From Phormidium sp. OSCR (GTDB lineage: Bacteria; Cyanobacteriota; Cyanobacteriia; Cyanobacteriales; Geitlerinemataceae), in NCBI GenBank assembly GCA_001314905.1, contig LJZT01000005.1, forward strand, positions 1 to 64,000: a stretch of DNA of 64,000 nt, in the 5' to 3' direction. The stretch's first letter is position 1. The number at the start of each line of letters is the position of its first letter. The notes below the pieces were generated by a model. That model made no database searches, was not told the DNA's origin, and saw only the letters and a program-made list of their open reading frames with translations. Positions 19,194 to 27,549 of this stretch are shown here, in pieces. The position numbers and the translations under genes were made by a program.

Positions 19194-19927
19194 GACTTGA
19201 CTTTTGCCTCTAACCATTGCCACAGTCTCTCACTGCAGAAGTCGGCAATGGCAAACTCGGCCCCCGCGTCTTGTAATACTTCTGGAGAGTGAGTGGTGGA
19301 CATACCAATGGTGACGACACCGGCCCCAACTGCACTGCGAATCCCGAGGGGGGTATCTTCAAAGGCGATCGCCCCCTCAGCCGCAATCGATAAGCGTTCT
19401 AAGGCGGTTTGGTAGGGGAGTGGATGGGGTTTTCCCTGGGGCAATTCGTCGCTGATGACGACGGTGTCAAAGCAATGGTTTAAGTCGAGGGCGGTTAACA
19501 TCATCTCGGCGTTGTCCCGAGGGGCGTTGGTGACGACGGCGGTGGCGAGATGGTGGTGCGATCGCCAACTCAGAAGCTCGTTTAAGCCCTCTAATCGCTT
19601 CATTTGACCCCCTCGTTCACGAAATAGGGCTTCTTTGCGGTTCGCGAGGTTCATGCCGGCTTCCTGGGACAAATGACCTAAAACGTCACGGACGATCGCC
19701 TCGTTGCGATGTCCCACCATATACTCGTTATAGAAGGGGCGATCGATGGGTTTTCCTTGTTCCCTGAGAAGTTCTTGCCAAATGGCAAAATGCAAAATAT
19801 CAGTATTAACAAGGGTTCCATCGAGATCGAACAGAATCGCGTTTAGCACAAATGTTAGAGTTCCCTCGTTGGTGAAAATGGTCGCTGTACCATTGTTGCA
19901 GACTGCAACGGAACCGTCAGCGTCCAT
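19190..19927 (-). CDS. HAD superfamily hydrolase (beta-phosphoglucomutase-like)
   Basis: AILFDLDGTLVNTDILHFAIWQELL…VVTNAPRDNAEMML…GKPHPLPYQTALERL…AFEDTPLGIRSAVGAG. True start may be internal. Confidence 0.87.
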   Translation of the reverse strand: MDADGSVAVCNNGTATIFTNEGTLTFVLNAILFDLDGTLVNTDILHFAIWQELLREQGKPIDRPFYNEYMVGHRNEAIVRDVLGHLSQEAGMNLANRKEALFRERGGQMKRLEGLNELLSWRSHHHLATAVVTNAPRDNAEMMLTALDLNHCFDTVVISDELPQGKPHPLPYQTALERLSIAAEGAIAFEDTPLGIRSAVGAGVVTIGMSTTHSPEVLQDAGAEFAIADFCSERLWQWLEAKVKS

Positions 19928-19960
19928 TGCAGTCCTCTACCGATTCACAGATAACCATTC

Positions 19961-20986
19961 ATGACTTCCTCAATTCCCAGTTTTGGCGATCGCGCCCACA
20001 GTGCCATCGAAACTCATGTTAAGCATATCCTCAAGCATGAAGAGGAGGTGTTGGGCGATCGCGATCCTGAAGCCCTCCATCAGATGCGGGTGGGGATGCG
20101 ACGTTTACGCAGTGACACAGTCGGGTTCGCCGCAGCGGTGATTCTCCCGAAACCGGCCCAAAATTCCAAAATCGGCAAGATGGCCCGAACCCTCGGGGTA
20201 TTGCGGGATATTGATGTGATGCAGGCCTTGCTAGACGAGGATCTCTTGCCCAATTGTCCCCAAAAGGAACGCGATCGCCTACAACCGGCCCTGAAAACCC
20301 TCGCCAAACGTCGCAAAACGGCCCGCAAGGATGCTGAAGCGTTACTCCTGGGTAAGTCGTACAACAAGTTCAAAGGGGCGATTCAGGAATGGTTACAACA
20401 TCCTCAATACAGCCCCTACGCCACCCTACCCATTGCAACGGTTTTGGCGGATGTCTTACTCCCGAGTGTGAGTCGTCTCCTCCTAGAACCTGGGTGGTGG
20501 GTGGGTTTGTCTGCTGAGACATCTGCTGAGACATCTCCTGAAGCATCTCCTGAAGCATCTTCTGAGACATCTTCTGAGACATCTCCTGAGACATCTCCCC
20601 AAATTAGCCGTGAGGAAGTGGAGGACATACTGCTACAACAGGGCAAGGATCTCCATGAATTGCGTAAACAAACCAAGCGTGTTCGCTATCTCATGACGAT
20701 CTTCGCGGATCTCTATAGCCCCACCTATCAAGCCTATCTGGCAGACATGAAGGAGTTGCAAGAAATCTTGGGACATCTGCAAGATAGCTATGTTATGGGA
20801 GAATTTCTCAGTGAGGCGTTAAACAAAGATTTTGCGAAAGTCGCCCCGGAGTTAGCCCAACAACTTCGAGAAACCCGCTATCAGAACTGGTTGCGTTGGC
20901 AAGGTCTACAACGTCGCTATCTCTCGCCGCCGATTCGCCAAGTGTTCCGTTCTGAAGTCCTCAACGGCTACCAAGCCCAGAGTTAA
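19961..20986 (+). CDS. CHAD domain-containing protein
   Basis: EEEVLGDRDPEALHQMRVGMRRLRS … DLHELRKQTKRVRYLMTIF; His-rich CHAD motifs with an inserted Ser/Glu/Thr low-complexity linker. Confidence 0.88.
   Translation: MTSSIPSFGDRAHSAIETHVKHILKHEEEVLGDRDPEALHQMRVGMRRLRSDTVGFAAAVILPKPAQNSKIGKMARTLGVLRDIDVMQALLDEDLLPNCPQKERDRLQPALKTLAKRRKTARKDAEALLLGKSYNKFKGAIQEWLQHPQYSPYATLPIATVLADVLLPSVSRLLLEPGWWVGLSAETSAETSPEASPEASSETSSETSPETSPQISREEVEDILLQQGKDLHELRKQTKRVRYLMTIFADLYSPTYQAYLADMKELQEILGHLQDSYVMGEFLSEALNKDFAKVAPELAQQLRETRYQNWLRWQGLQRRYLSPPIRQVFRSEVLNGYQAQS
20511..20600. repeat. Intragenic 12-nt degenerate tandem repeat in the CHAD gene
   Basis: GCTGAGACATCT / CCTGAAGCATCT / TCTGAGACATCT / CCTGAGACATCT units encode AETSAETSPEASPEASSETSSETSPETSP. 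Confidence 0.9.
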
Positions 20987-21057
20987 GCTCAATTCGGCTC
21001 ATTCTCGGGGATTGGCCCGCCCCGATTCTCTCACTCACCTACCTCGCACATTCTCCT

Positions 21058-22377
21058 ATGGGCAACCTGGTTTTGCTTGCTGTCGGCCTCGACCATTATG
21101 ACTATCTTCAGCCCTTGCGGTTTGCCGTGCAAGATGCCCAGGGGTTGGCGAATCATCTGTTGCAAGCGGGTTTCTTGCGGCCCAAAGATCTGGCCCTGCT
21201 GACGGAACAATCGCCGCCAACGGAAGATGGGGTCGAGACACACCCCAAGGCGGCGACGTTAGGGCGATTGCTGAGTGAGTGGCTTCCTCGTCATGTGGGG
21301 AATGAGGATCTGCTGTGGCTATTTTTTAGTGGTTATGGTCTCAATCATCAAGGCCAGGACTATTTTCTGTTGCGAGATAGTGATCCCCAACGACTCCCGC
21401 AAACGGCGGTTGCGGCCCAAACGGTGTTTGAGCATCTCGCGGCCCTCGATAGCCAGCATATTACCCTATTTTTGGATATCCGCCGCCCCACAGCCCCCGA
21501 GTTGGGACAAGCGATTGGATCGCAGGTGGTTCGTTTGGCTGAGTCGGCGGGGATTCCGGTGTTGTTGAGTTGTCAGTTGGATCAGCGATCGCGCGAGTCT
21601 CGGGATTTACGGGGTGGCCTGTTTACGACGGCGTTGATTGGGGCGTTACGCTATCACCGCGATCGCACATTGGCGGATGTAGAGGCGGAGTTACGTCAGG
21701 TTTTGCCCCCCCTCGCCGATCAATGTCGCCAACCGCCTCAAACGCCACTCCTGATTGCCTCGACGGGCCAGCAAGGGCGATCGCTGTTTGTTAACGAGAT
21801 TCCAGAGTCCACTCCTGAAGCCACTCCTGAAGCCACTCCTGAAGCCACTCCTGACCCCACTCCTGACCCCACTCCTGACCCCACTCCTGACCCCACTCCT
21901 GACCCCAAACCCGCCTCAACCGCCGCCACGGGGAGTCTCTGGCAATTGATTGGAGTGTTGGGGGCGATCGCCTCGTTTTTAATGTTAGGGGTGTTTAGTT
22001 CCCCAGGAGACCCGGATATTGAGGAGTCCAACCCTATAGCAGAAACGCGCTCAGAGCCACCAGAATCGTCCATAGACCCCAGTGAAAGCCAAAAAATACT
22101 TGAACAAGCCCAAGCCCAGATTGACCCCGGACAAGCCTCATCGTACTGGCGGGCGATCGAACAAGTCCGACAAATTGACCCCAACCAACCCCTGTATACT
22201 GAGGCTCAAGAGGCGATCGCCCGTTGGAGTCAAGATATTCTCGATTTAGCCCAACAGCGGGCCGAAAATGGACAGATTCAATTTGCCATCGACGCAGCCC
22301 GCCTAATTCCCGAAACCAGTCCCCTCCACGACACCGCCCAACAACGAATTGCCACCTGGGAAAACCAACGCCCCTAA
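21058..22377 (+). CDS. Caspase-fold (peptidase C14-like, orthocaspase) protein, predicted catalytically inactive, with TM segment
   Basis: NLVLLAVGLDHYDYLQPLRFAVQDAQGLANHLLQAGF … DLLWLFFSGYGLNHQGQDYFLLRDSD … ITLFLDIRRPTAPELG; His→Tyr and Cys lost. Confidence 0.8.
   Translation: MGNLVLLAVGLDHYDYLQPLRFAVQDAQGLANHLLQAGFLRPKDLALLTEQSPPTEDGVETHPKAATLGRLLSEWLPRHVGNEDLLWLFFSGYGLNHQGQDYFLLRDSDPQRLPQTAVAAQTVFEHLAALDSQHITLFLDIRRPTAPELGQAIGSQVVRLAESAGIPVLLSCQLDQRSRESRDLRGGLFTTALIGALRYHRDRTLADVEAELRQVLPPLADQCRQPPQTPLLIASTGQQGRSLFVNEIPESTPEATPEATPEATPDPTPDPTPDPTPDPTPDPKPASTAATGSLWQLIGVLGAIASFLMLGVFSSPGDPDIEESNPIAETRSEPPESSIDPSESQKILEQAQAQIDPGQASSYWRAIEQVRQIDPNQPLYTEAQEAIARWSQDILDLAQQRAENGQIQFAIDAARLIPETSPLHDTAQQRIATWENQRP
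21806..21910. repeat. Intragenic 12-nt tandem repeat (CCACTCCTGAAG then CCACTCCTGACC) in the caspase-like gene
   Basis: Encodes STPEATPEATPEATPDPTPDPTPDPTPDPTPDP. Confidence 0.92.
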
Positions 22378-22428
22378 TCCCCACCCCTCCTCCACTATTA
22401 ACTATTCACTATTAACCATTCACTATTT

Positions 22429-23658
22429 ATGTTATCTGTTGCCGACGCTGAACGTTTAATAGTTGACGCGGTTCATCCCCTCACCGACACCGAGGGCGTT
22501 CGCCTCCCCGACGCCACGGGGCGGATTCTGGCCACCGCCGTTCGCAGTCAATTAGACTTTCCCCATTGGGATAACTCCGCGATGGATGGCTATGCGGTTC
22601 GCTTTGACGATGTAGCCGCCGCCTCCGGGCAAAGCCCCGTTTGTTTAGACGTGATCGAAAACATCGCCGCCGGAACTCCCCCCCAGAAAACCGTAAAATC
22701 GGGGCAAACGGCCCGCATCTTCACCGGGGCGATGCTTCCGTCGGGGGCGGATACGATTGTGATGCAGGAAAATACGCGACGAGACGGCGATCGCATCGAG
22801 ATCTTACAACCTCCCAAAGCCTTGGGGGAGTTTGTCCGTCATCGCGGCCGCTTTTATCAAGCCGGAACCCCCCTTCTCAATCCAGGGATTCGCCTACAAG
22901 CGGCGGAGATTGCGGTGTTGGCGGCGGCCCAATGTAATGTGGTTAAAGTGATTCGTAAACCCCGCGTGGCGATTCTCTCGACGGGGAGTGAGTTAGTCGC
23001 CCCAGATCAACCTCTGAAACCGGGACAAATTGTTGATTCTAATCAATACGCATTAGCGGCCTTTCTGCATCAATTCGGTATTGAAGCCCTACGGTTGGGA
23101 ATTGTCGCCGATACCCCGCCAAGCCTACGTCAAACCATCAAGGAAGCCTTGCAATGGGCGGATGTGGTCATCTCGACGGGAGGGGTTTCTGTGGGCGATT
23201 ATGATTATATTGAGGGGATTTTGGAGGAATTGGGGGGGGATATTCAGGTGCGATCGGTGGCAATTAAGCCGGGAAAACCGTTGACGATGGCGAGTTTTGC
23301 TAAGTTGCGATCGCTCTATTTTGGCTTACCGGGAAATCCAGTTTCAGCCTTAGTCACGGCTTGGCGATTTGTGCAACCGGCCTTACTCAAACTCTCGGGT
23401 TTATCTCAAGGTTGGCAGCCGCAATTTGTGGAGGCGACAACGGCGTTGGACTTACCCGCCGCCCCCAGCCGAGAAACCTATATTTGGGGACAAGTTGCGA
23501 TTCGTGACGGACATTTTCATTTTAATTGTGCTGGGGGCAGTTTTAGTTCTGGGAATTTGGTTAATTTGGCCCAAACGAATGCCTGTGCGGTGATTCCGGT
23601 GGGCAGTTCTGGGATTGCGGCAGGAGAACGGCTGTCGGTGCTTCTATTACAATCTTGA
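22429..23658 (+). CDS. moeA: Molybdopterin molybdenumtransferase
   Basis: PHWDNSAMDGYAVRFDD…RIFTGAMLPSGADTIVMQE…ILSTGSELV…ISTGGVSVGDYDYI…FGLPGNPVSALVT. Confidence 0.94.
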   Translation: MLSVADAERLIVDAVHPLTDTEGVRLPDATGRILATAVRSQLDFPHWDNSAMDGYAVRFDDVAAASGQSPVCLDVIENIAAGTPPQKTVKSGQTARIFTGAMLPSGADTIVMQENTRRDGDRIEILQPPKALGEFVRHRGRFYQAGTPLLNPGIRLQAAEIAVLAAAQCNVVKVIRKPRVAILSTGSELVAPDQPLKPGQIVDSNQYALAAFLHQFGIEALRLGIVADTPPSLRQTIKEALQWADVVISTGGVSVGDYDYIEGILEELGGDIQVRSVAIKPGKPLTMASFAKLRSLYFGLPGNPVSALVTAWRFVQPALLKLSGLSQGWQPQFVEATTALDLPAAPSRETYIWGQVAIRDGHFHFNCAGGSFSSGNLVNLAQTNACAVIPVGSSGIAAGERLSVLLLQS

Positions 23659-23802
23659 GAGCCTAACTGGTTTGTTGATAGCAATTGAAAGGGCATTTGA
23701 CCTGTGAATGACGATGTTTTTTCTACAAATGGCAGTTGCCAACTCTGTTGACATAAAACAAAAATTACGGTTTACAACATATCAAAAAAGCAAGGAGATT
23801 CT

Positions 23803-24048
23803 ATGAAGAACAAGGTTGAAGATATCTACAGTGAGATTATTTCTAGTTTACCTCCAAAAGAACGGTTGCAGTTAGCAACTCTCATTCTAAATGGACTAGC
23901 GAAACAACAAATACGTCGTGAGATAAATTTTGTTGATGATGTTGATGATAGTGATGTCTGGACCCAGGAGGATCAAGACGACTTAGCTCTATTTGCATTC
24001 CAACATGGTGTTGCTTATTTTTCACAAGAGGAGGATGAAACGGAGTGA
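23803..24048 (+). CDS. Putative antitoxin of a MazF/PemK-type toxin-antitoxin pair
   Basis: Small acidic protein with 4-bp overlap with the downstream PemK-like gene; assignment is by context. Confidence 0.6.
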   Translation: MKNKVEDIYSEIISSLPPKERLQLATLILNGLAKQQIRREINFVDDVDDSDVWTQEDQDDLALFAFQHGVAYFSQEEDETE

Positions 24049-24374
24049 GTGTTAATCCGGGTGATATCGTGACTGTTGATTTTCCTGGAGTTACAGGAAT
24101 TAAACGCCGTCCGGCTGTTGTTCTATCGTCGGCGACGTATCATGCCAACCGCCCGGATGTCATTATTGGACTCATCACATCCCAGAGAAAACGATTGGGA
24201 GTCACGGACTATGTCCTTCAAGACTGGCAAGCCGCAGGTTTGCGGGTTGCTTCTGCCTTTCGCAGCTTTATCGTTACCTTGCCCCCTTCCGCAAACCTAG
24301 TTCGGATTGGACATCTCTCTGAACGAGACTGGCAAGGGATTCGGGACTGTATTAACCTGGCGTTAGAGCGTTAA
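24045..24374 (+). CDS. PemK/MazF-like toxin
   Basis: VNPGDIVTVDFPGVTGIKRRPAVVLSSATYHANRPDVIIGLITSQ is the PemK/MazF N-terminal motif; GTG start. Confidence 0.82.
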   Translation: MSVNPGDIVTVDFPGVTGIKRRPAVVLSSATYHANRPDVIIGLITSQRKRLGVTDYVLQDWQAAGLRVASAFRSFIVTLPPSANLVRIGHLSERDWQGIRDCINLALER

Positions 24375-24492
24375 GGAGCGTTTGATTGAGGTTCTATAGC
24401 ACTCACCCAGTCACATAAAAATCTGTGAAATGAGTCAATTTTTTCTAGGTTTTCAGAATACATGGTGCAAGTTGTTGCCTTGGACACCAAAT

Positions 24493-24545
24493 TGTAGGGG
24501 AACCCACCCCTAACCCCTCCCAGGAGGGGATTTTTCGCCCCTACA
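24493..24545. repeat. Palindromic intergenic repeat TGTAGGGG…CCCCTACA (copy 1)
   Basis: tgtaggggaacccacccctaacccctcccaggaggggatttttcgcccctaca; near-identical copy at 35649-35704. Confidence 0.88.
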
Positions 24546-24629
24546 GCAACGGATGTAATCTGTCATAAATTGTCCTGATCACCCTGAACCTAGGAAACCC
24601 TTTTTTCGATTGTTCATTCTCCATTATTA

Positions 24630-26222
24630 ATGTTTAATCCCTCGGACTTATCTCTACGTCGTCTTGTTGCCCAAATGTTTGTCGTTCGGGCCTCGGGGCA
24701 TCTGTTTGATTCACAAATTCGCTATCGGGCCTGGGAACCGGAGTGGCAGAGATTGCAACATTGGCTTCAGGATTGGGGGATTGGTGGCGTGTTGCTCATT
24801 GATGGCAGTGTCAGCGAGTTGCGGCTGCGAACTCAGCAGTTGCAAGAGTGGGCCGAGATTCCCCTGTTACTCTGTGCCGATATTGAGGAAGGGGTGGGGC
24901 AACGCTTTACGGGGGCTACCTGGTTCCCACCGCCGATGGCGTTGGGAGAGATGGCCCGGGAGGATTTGCCTCAAGCCCAGGTTTTGGCCCGAGAGATGGG
25001 GCAATGGTTGGCGTTAGAGGCGGTTGCAGCAGGGTTGAACTGGATTTTAGCCCCGGTGGTGGATGTTAATAATAATCCCGATAATCCGGTGATTAATGTG
25101 CGATCGTTTAGTGACAATCCGGGGATCGTGACGGCTTTGGCAACGGCGTTTCTTGAAGGAACTCAAAGCCAGCCGGTTTTAACCACCGCTAAACATTTTC
25201 CCGGCCATGGAGATACCAGTGTCGACTCCCATTGGCAATTGCCCCAATTGCCTCATGATGCTCAGCGGTTGGAGGCGGTGGAGTTGGTTCCCTTTCGCGG
25301 GGCGATCGCCGCTGGCGTTGATGCGGTGATGACGGCTCATGTGCAGGTTCCCCTCTGGGATGAGGCTGCCCCCGTTACCCTCTCGCCTCGGGTGTTAGAC
25401 GAGCAGCTACGGGGTGCATTGGGGTTTAATGGCTTGGTGGTGACGGATGCTTTGGTGATGGGGGCGATCGCCAACCAGTATGATGCCCGTGAGGCGGCGG
25501 TGTTAGCCGTTGAGGCGGGCAATGATATTGTCTTGATGCCCGAGGATCTCCCCGGTGGGATTGAGGCGGTGTGTCAGGCGGTGGAGTCGGGGCGAATTCG
25601 CCGCGATCGCATCCTGGCTTCGGTGCAACGGATTGCTCGGGCGAAGGCCAAGATCACCCCCAGCAACCGCTCTCCACTGGAGGATTTAGCCCAAGTCGGC
25701 TCTGATGAAGCCAAACAACTCGGCGATCGCATCCTGCGAGCCTCGGGAACCGCTCGCCCTGGCTCGGTTGCCACGGTTGAGTCGGGCTATAATTTGGTCG
25801 TCGTCGATGACCTGTTACGTAGCCGCTATCTCGATCACCACTCCCCTGCTATTGCCCTGCCGAAACAGCAGGGATATCAGCCCTATTTGCTGGATCTCAA
25901 CGGGGATCAATCCCCCAGTTCGGCGATCGTTTCAGCCCCGACAATTATGCAGGTTTTTATTCGCGGCAATCCCTTTGGAAGTAGCCTCGCTTTGGCTCAA
26001 CTGAGCGAAAAATGGCTTAACAAATTATTAAGAGATGGCGATCTTCGGGCGATCGCCATTTATGGTAGTCCATATAGTCTCAAACGATTCTTGCGCCAGA
26101 TCCCTACATCTGTCCCTTATGCGTTTTCCTTTGGACATATGGCCGCAGCCCAAGCGATCGCCCTTAATCAGTTATTCCCAGATTTGCGGCTAGATTGGTC
26201 ATCCTTGACCCCCTTAGCCTAA
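24630..26222 (+). CDS. Glycoside hydrolase family 3 (beta-N-acetylhexosaminidase/NagZ-like)
   Basis: LLLCADIEEGVGQRF…GLNWILAPVVDVNNNPDNPVINVRSFSDNP…TAKHFPGHGDTSVDSHWQLP…VVTDALVMGAI. Confidence 0.92.
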   Translation: MFNPSDLSLRRLVAQMFVVRASGHLFDSQIRYRAWEPEWQRLQHWLQDWGIGGVLLIDGSVSELRLRTQQLQEWAEIPLLLCADIEEGVGQRFTGATWFPPPMALGEMAREDLPQAQVLAREMGQWLALEAVAAGLNWILAPVVDVNNNPDNPVINVRSFSDNPGIVTALATAFLEGTQSQPVLTTAKHFPGHGDTSVDSHWQLPQLPHDAQRLEAVELVPFRGAIAAGVDAVMTAHVQVPLWDEAAPVTLSPRVLDEQLRGALGFNGLVVTDALVMGAIANQYDAREAAVLAVEAGNDIVLMPEDLPGGIEAVCQAVESGRIRRDRILASVQRIARAKAKITPSNRSPLEDLAQVGSDEAKQLGDRILRASGTARPGSVATVESGYNLVVVDDLLRSRYLDHHSPAIALPKQQGYQPYLLDLNGDQSPSSAIVSAPTIMQVFIRGNPFGSSLALAQLSEKWLNKLLRDGDLRAIAIYGSPYSLKRFLRQIPTSVPYAFSFGHMAAAQAIALNQLFPDLRLDWSSLTPLA

Positions 26223-26366
26223 ATTTGGCAGCGTTGGACGTCACACTCCCCCTGGGTTCGGATTTGTTAGGATGGCGTTGAGAACCACCACTCCGACCTG
26301 CAACGGGATGTTTCCGTCCCGAGGACGATGACCGACTTCATGAAAATTCATTAAACTTGAGTATAA

Positions 26367-26386
26367 TTGAGGTGTCCATACCTCAA
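26367..26386. repeat. Perfect hairpin TTGAGGT-gtccat-ACCTCAA in a region with possible transposase-tail remnants
   Basis: 7-bp perfect inverted repeat, 6-nt loop. Confidence 0.6.
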
Positions 26387-26564
26387 GGACGGTCAAATGT
26401 TTGTATAGAAGGTTACAGCTTCCTCGATCATTTGTCCGAATCCCGTTAGCAGGCCCTAACTCAAGCTTAGATTTAACCGAGCAACGATTCACGAGAGCAA
26501 GCTCGCTCTAAATCCTGTTTACAGTTTCTACAGTTCAGCTCACTCTATATCACAGGGATATATT

Positions 26565-26792
26565 ATGACTTTCACAACCACCACCCGGTACAGTATTGAA
26601 ACCATCGAAGAAGAGGCTCGCCATTTGGTGCAGAAGGGAGCCGTTAGCCGCCAGCAGCCGATTTACACCCTCTGCGTCCATATTCCGGCGCGTCATTGGA
26701 CGTCTGTCGAAATTGAACTCGAGAAGCACGACTATCTGCTACGCGATCGCATCGGCGACCTCGTTGGCCCCGAGACCTGGGAAAACGACTAG
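26565..26792 (+). CDS. DUF4327 family protein
   Basis: YSIETIEEEARHLVQKGAVSRQQPIYTLCVHIPARHW…LEKHDYLLRDRIGDLVG, a cyanobacterial conserved small protein family. Confidence 0.82.
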   Translation: MTFTTTTRYSIETIEEEARHLVQKGAVSRQQPIYTLCVHIPARHWTSVEIELEKHDYLLRDRIGDLVGPETWEND

Positions 26793-26945
26793 AGCGTCTG
26801 AAGTCCTGTCCGCTTCTCCATACCACGACTATTTAAACAAGGTAGAGGCGATCGGGTCGTAACCCTTGTTACCGTTTTGTGAATTTTCGCCAAAATTGGT
26901 AACGAATTATCACGATTTCGCTTAACTCCTTCACCGTCGAGGCCC

Positions 26946-26984
26946 AACAACGGCGAACTGTAACAGCTACAGTTCACCGTTGTT
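26946..26984. terminator. Long hairpin between convergent genes (possible bidirectional terminator)
   Basis: AACAACGGCGAACTGTA-acagc-TACAGTTCACCGTTGTT; 17-nt arms with one mismatch; no U tract. Confidence 0.6.
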
Positions 26985-27028
26985 CTCGTGGCTGGGTTCC
27001 CCTGGGATGGGATCGATCGCCGACACCC

Positions 27029-27409
27029 CTAAGTGTCAGATTGGGACTGTCGCAGTTGTTCCAACTCCTGACGTAACGAGGCCACCATTTCCGAGAGAGC
27101 TTCTAACTCTTCTTCGGTTGCGGGTTCAGCGGTTGACTCCTCCGCGTCTCCCGTCACATCAACGGTTCTGGGGCCATCGGGAGATTGACTGCCGAGGAGT
27201 TCATCGACAAAGCGACGTGCTTCGAGTTCGGTGATCTCTCCTTTTTCCGCTAAGCGTTGTACCACAGCCTCCCAATCCTGATTTTGCAGGGCCTGTAGAT
27301 TTTCTTCGCGTTTCTGAGCATCTTGTAAACTTTCTAGGGCAGTCGATGCCGCGCCTACGGTAGCACGGAAACTGGTTTGTAATGACTGCATCAACGTGTC
27401 GGGGTTCAT
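27029..27409 (-). CDS. Hypothetical coiled-coil protein, phasin-like
   Basis: MNPDTLMQSLQTSFRATVGAASTALESLQDAQKREENLQAL…; amphipathic helices. Family not certain. Confidence 0.5.
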   Translation of the reverse strand: MNPDTLMQSLQTSFRATVGAASTALESLQDAQKREENLQALQNQDWEAVVQRLAEKGEITELEARRFVDELLGSQSPDGPRTVDVTGDAEESTAEPATEEELEALSEMVASLRQELEQLRQSQSDT

Positions 27410-27549
27410 AGGACTCAACTGGTAAAGGGGCAAGGGTTTGACTGTATGTTAACAAAGGTGAAGGGCGATCGCGCAAAAACCAGACCCGAGACCCCAACGC
27501 CGCCGATGTCAAGCCGCCCGTGATCGTCCGAGAATCCCAGTCTCGACCC

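Noticed and set aside
21738-22184. 148-aa minus-strand ORF with GVGSGVGSGV
   Set aside because: Antisense reading of the 12-nt coding repeat in the caspase-like gene.
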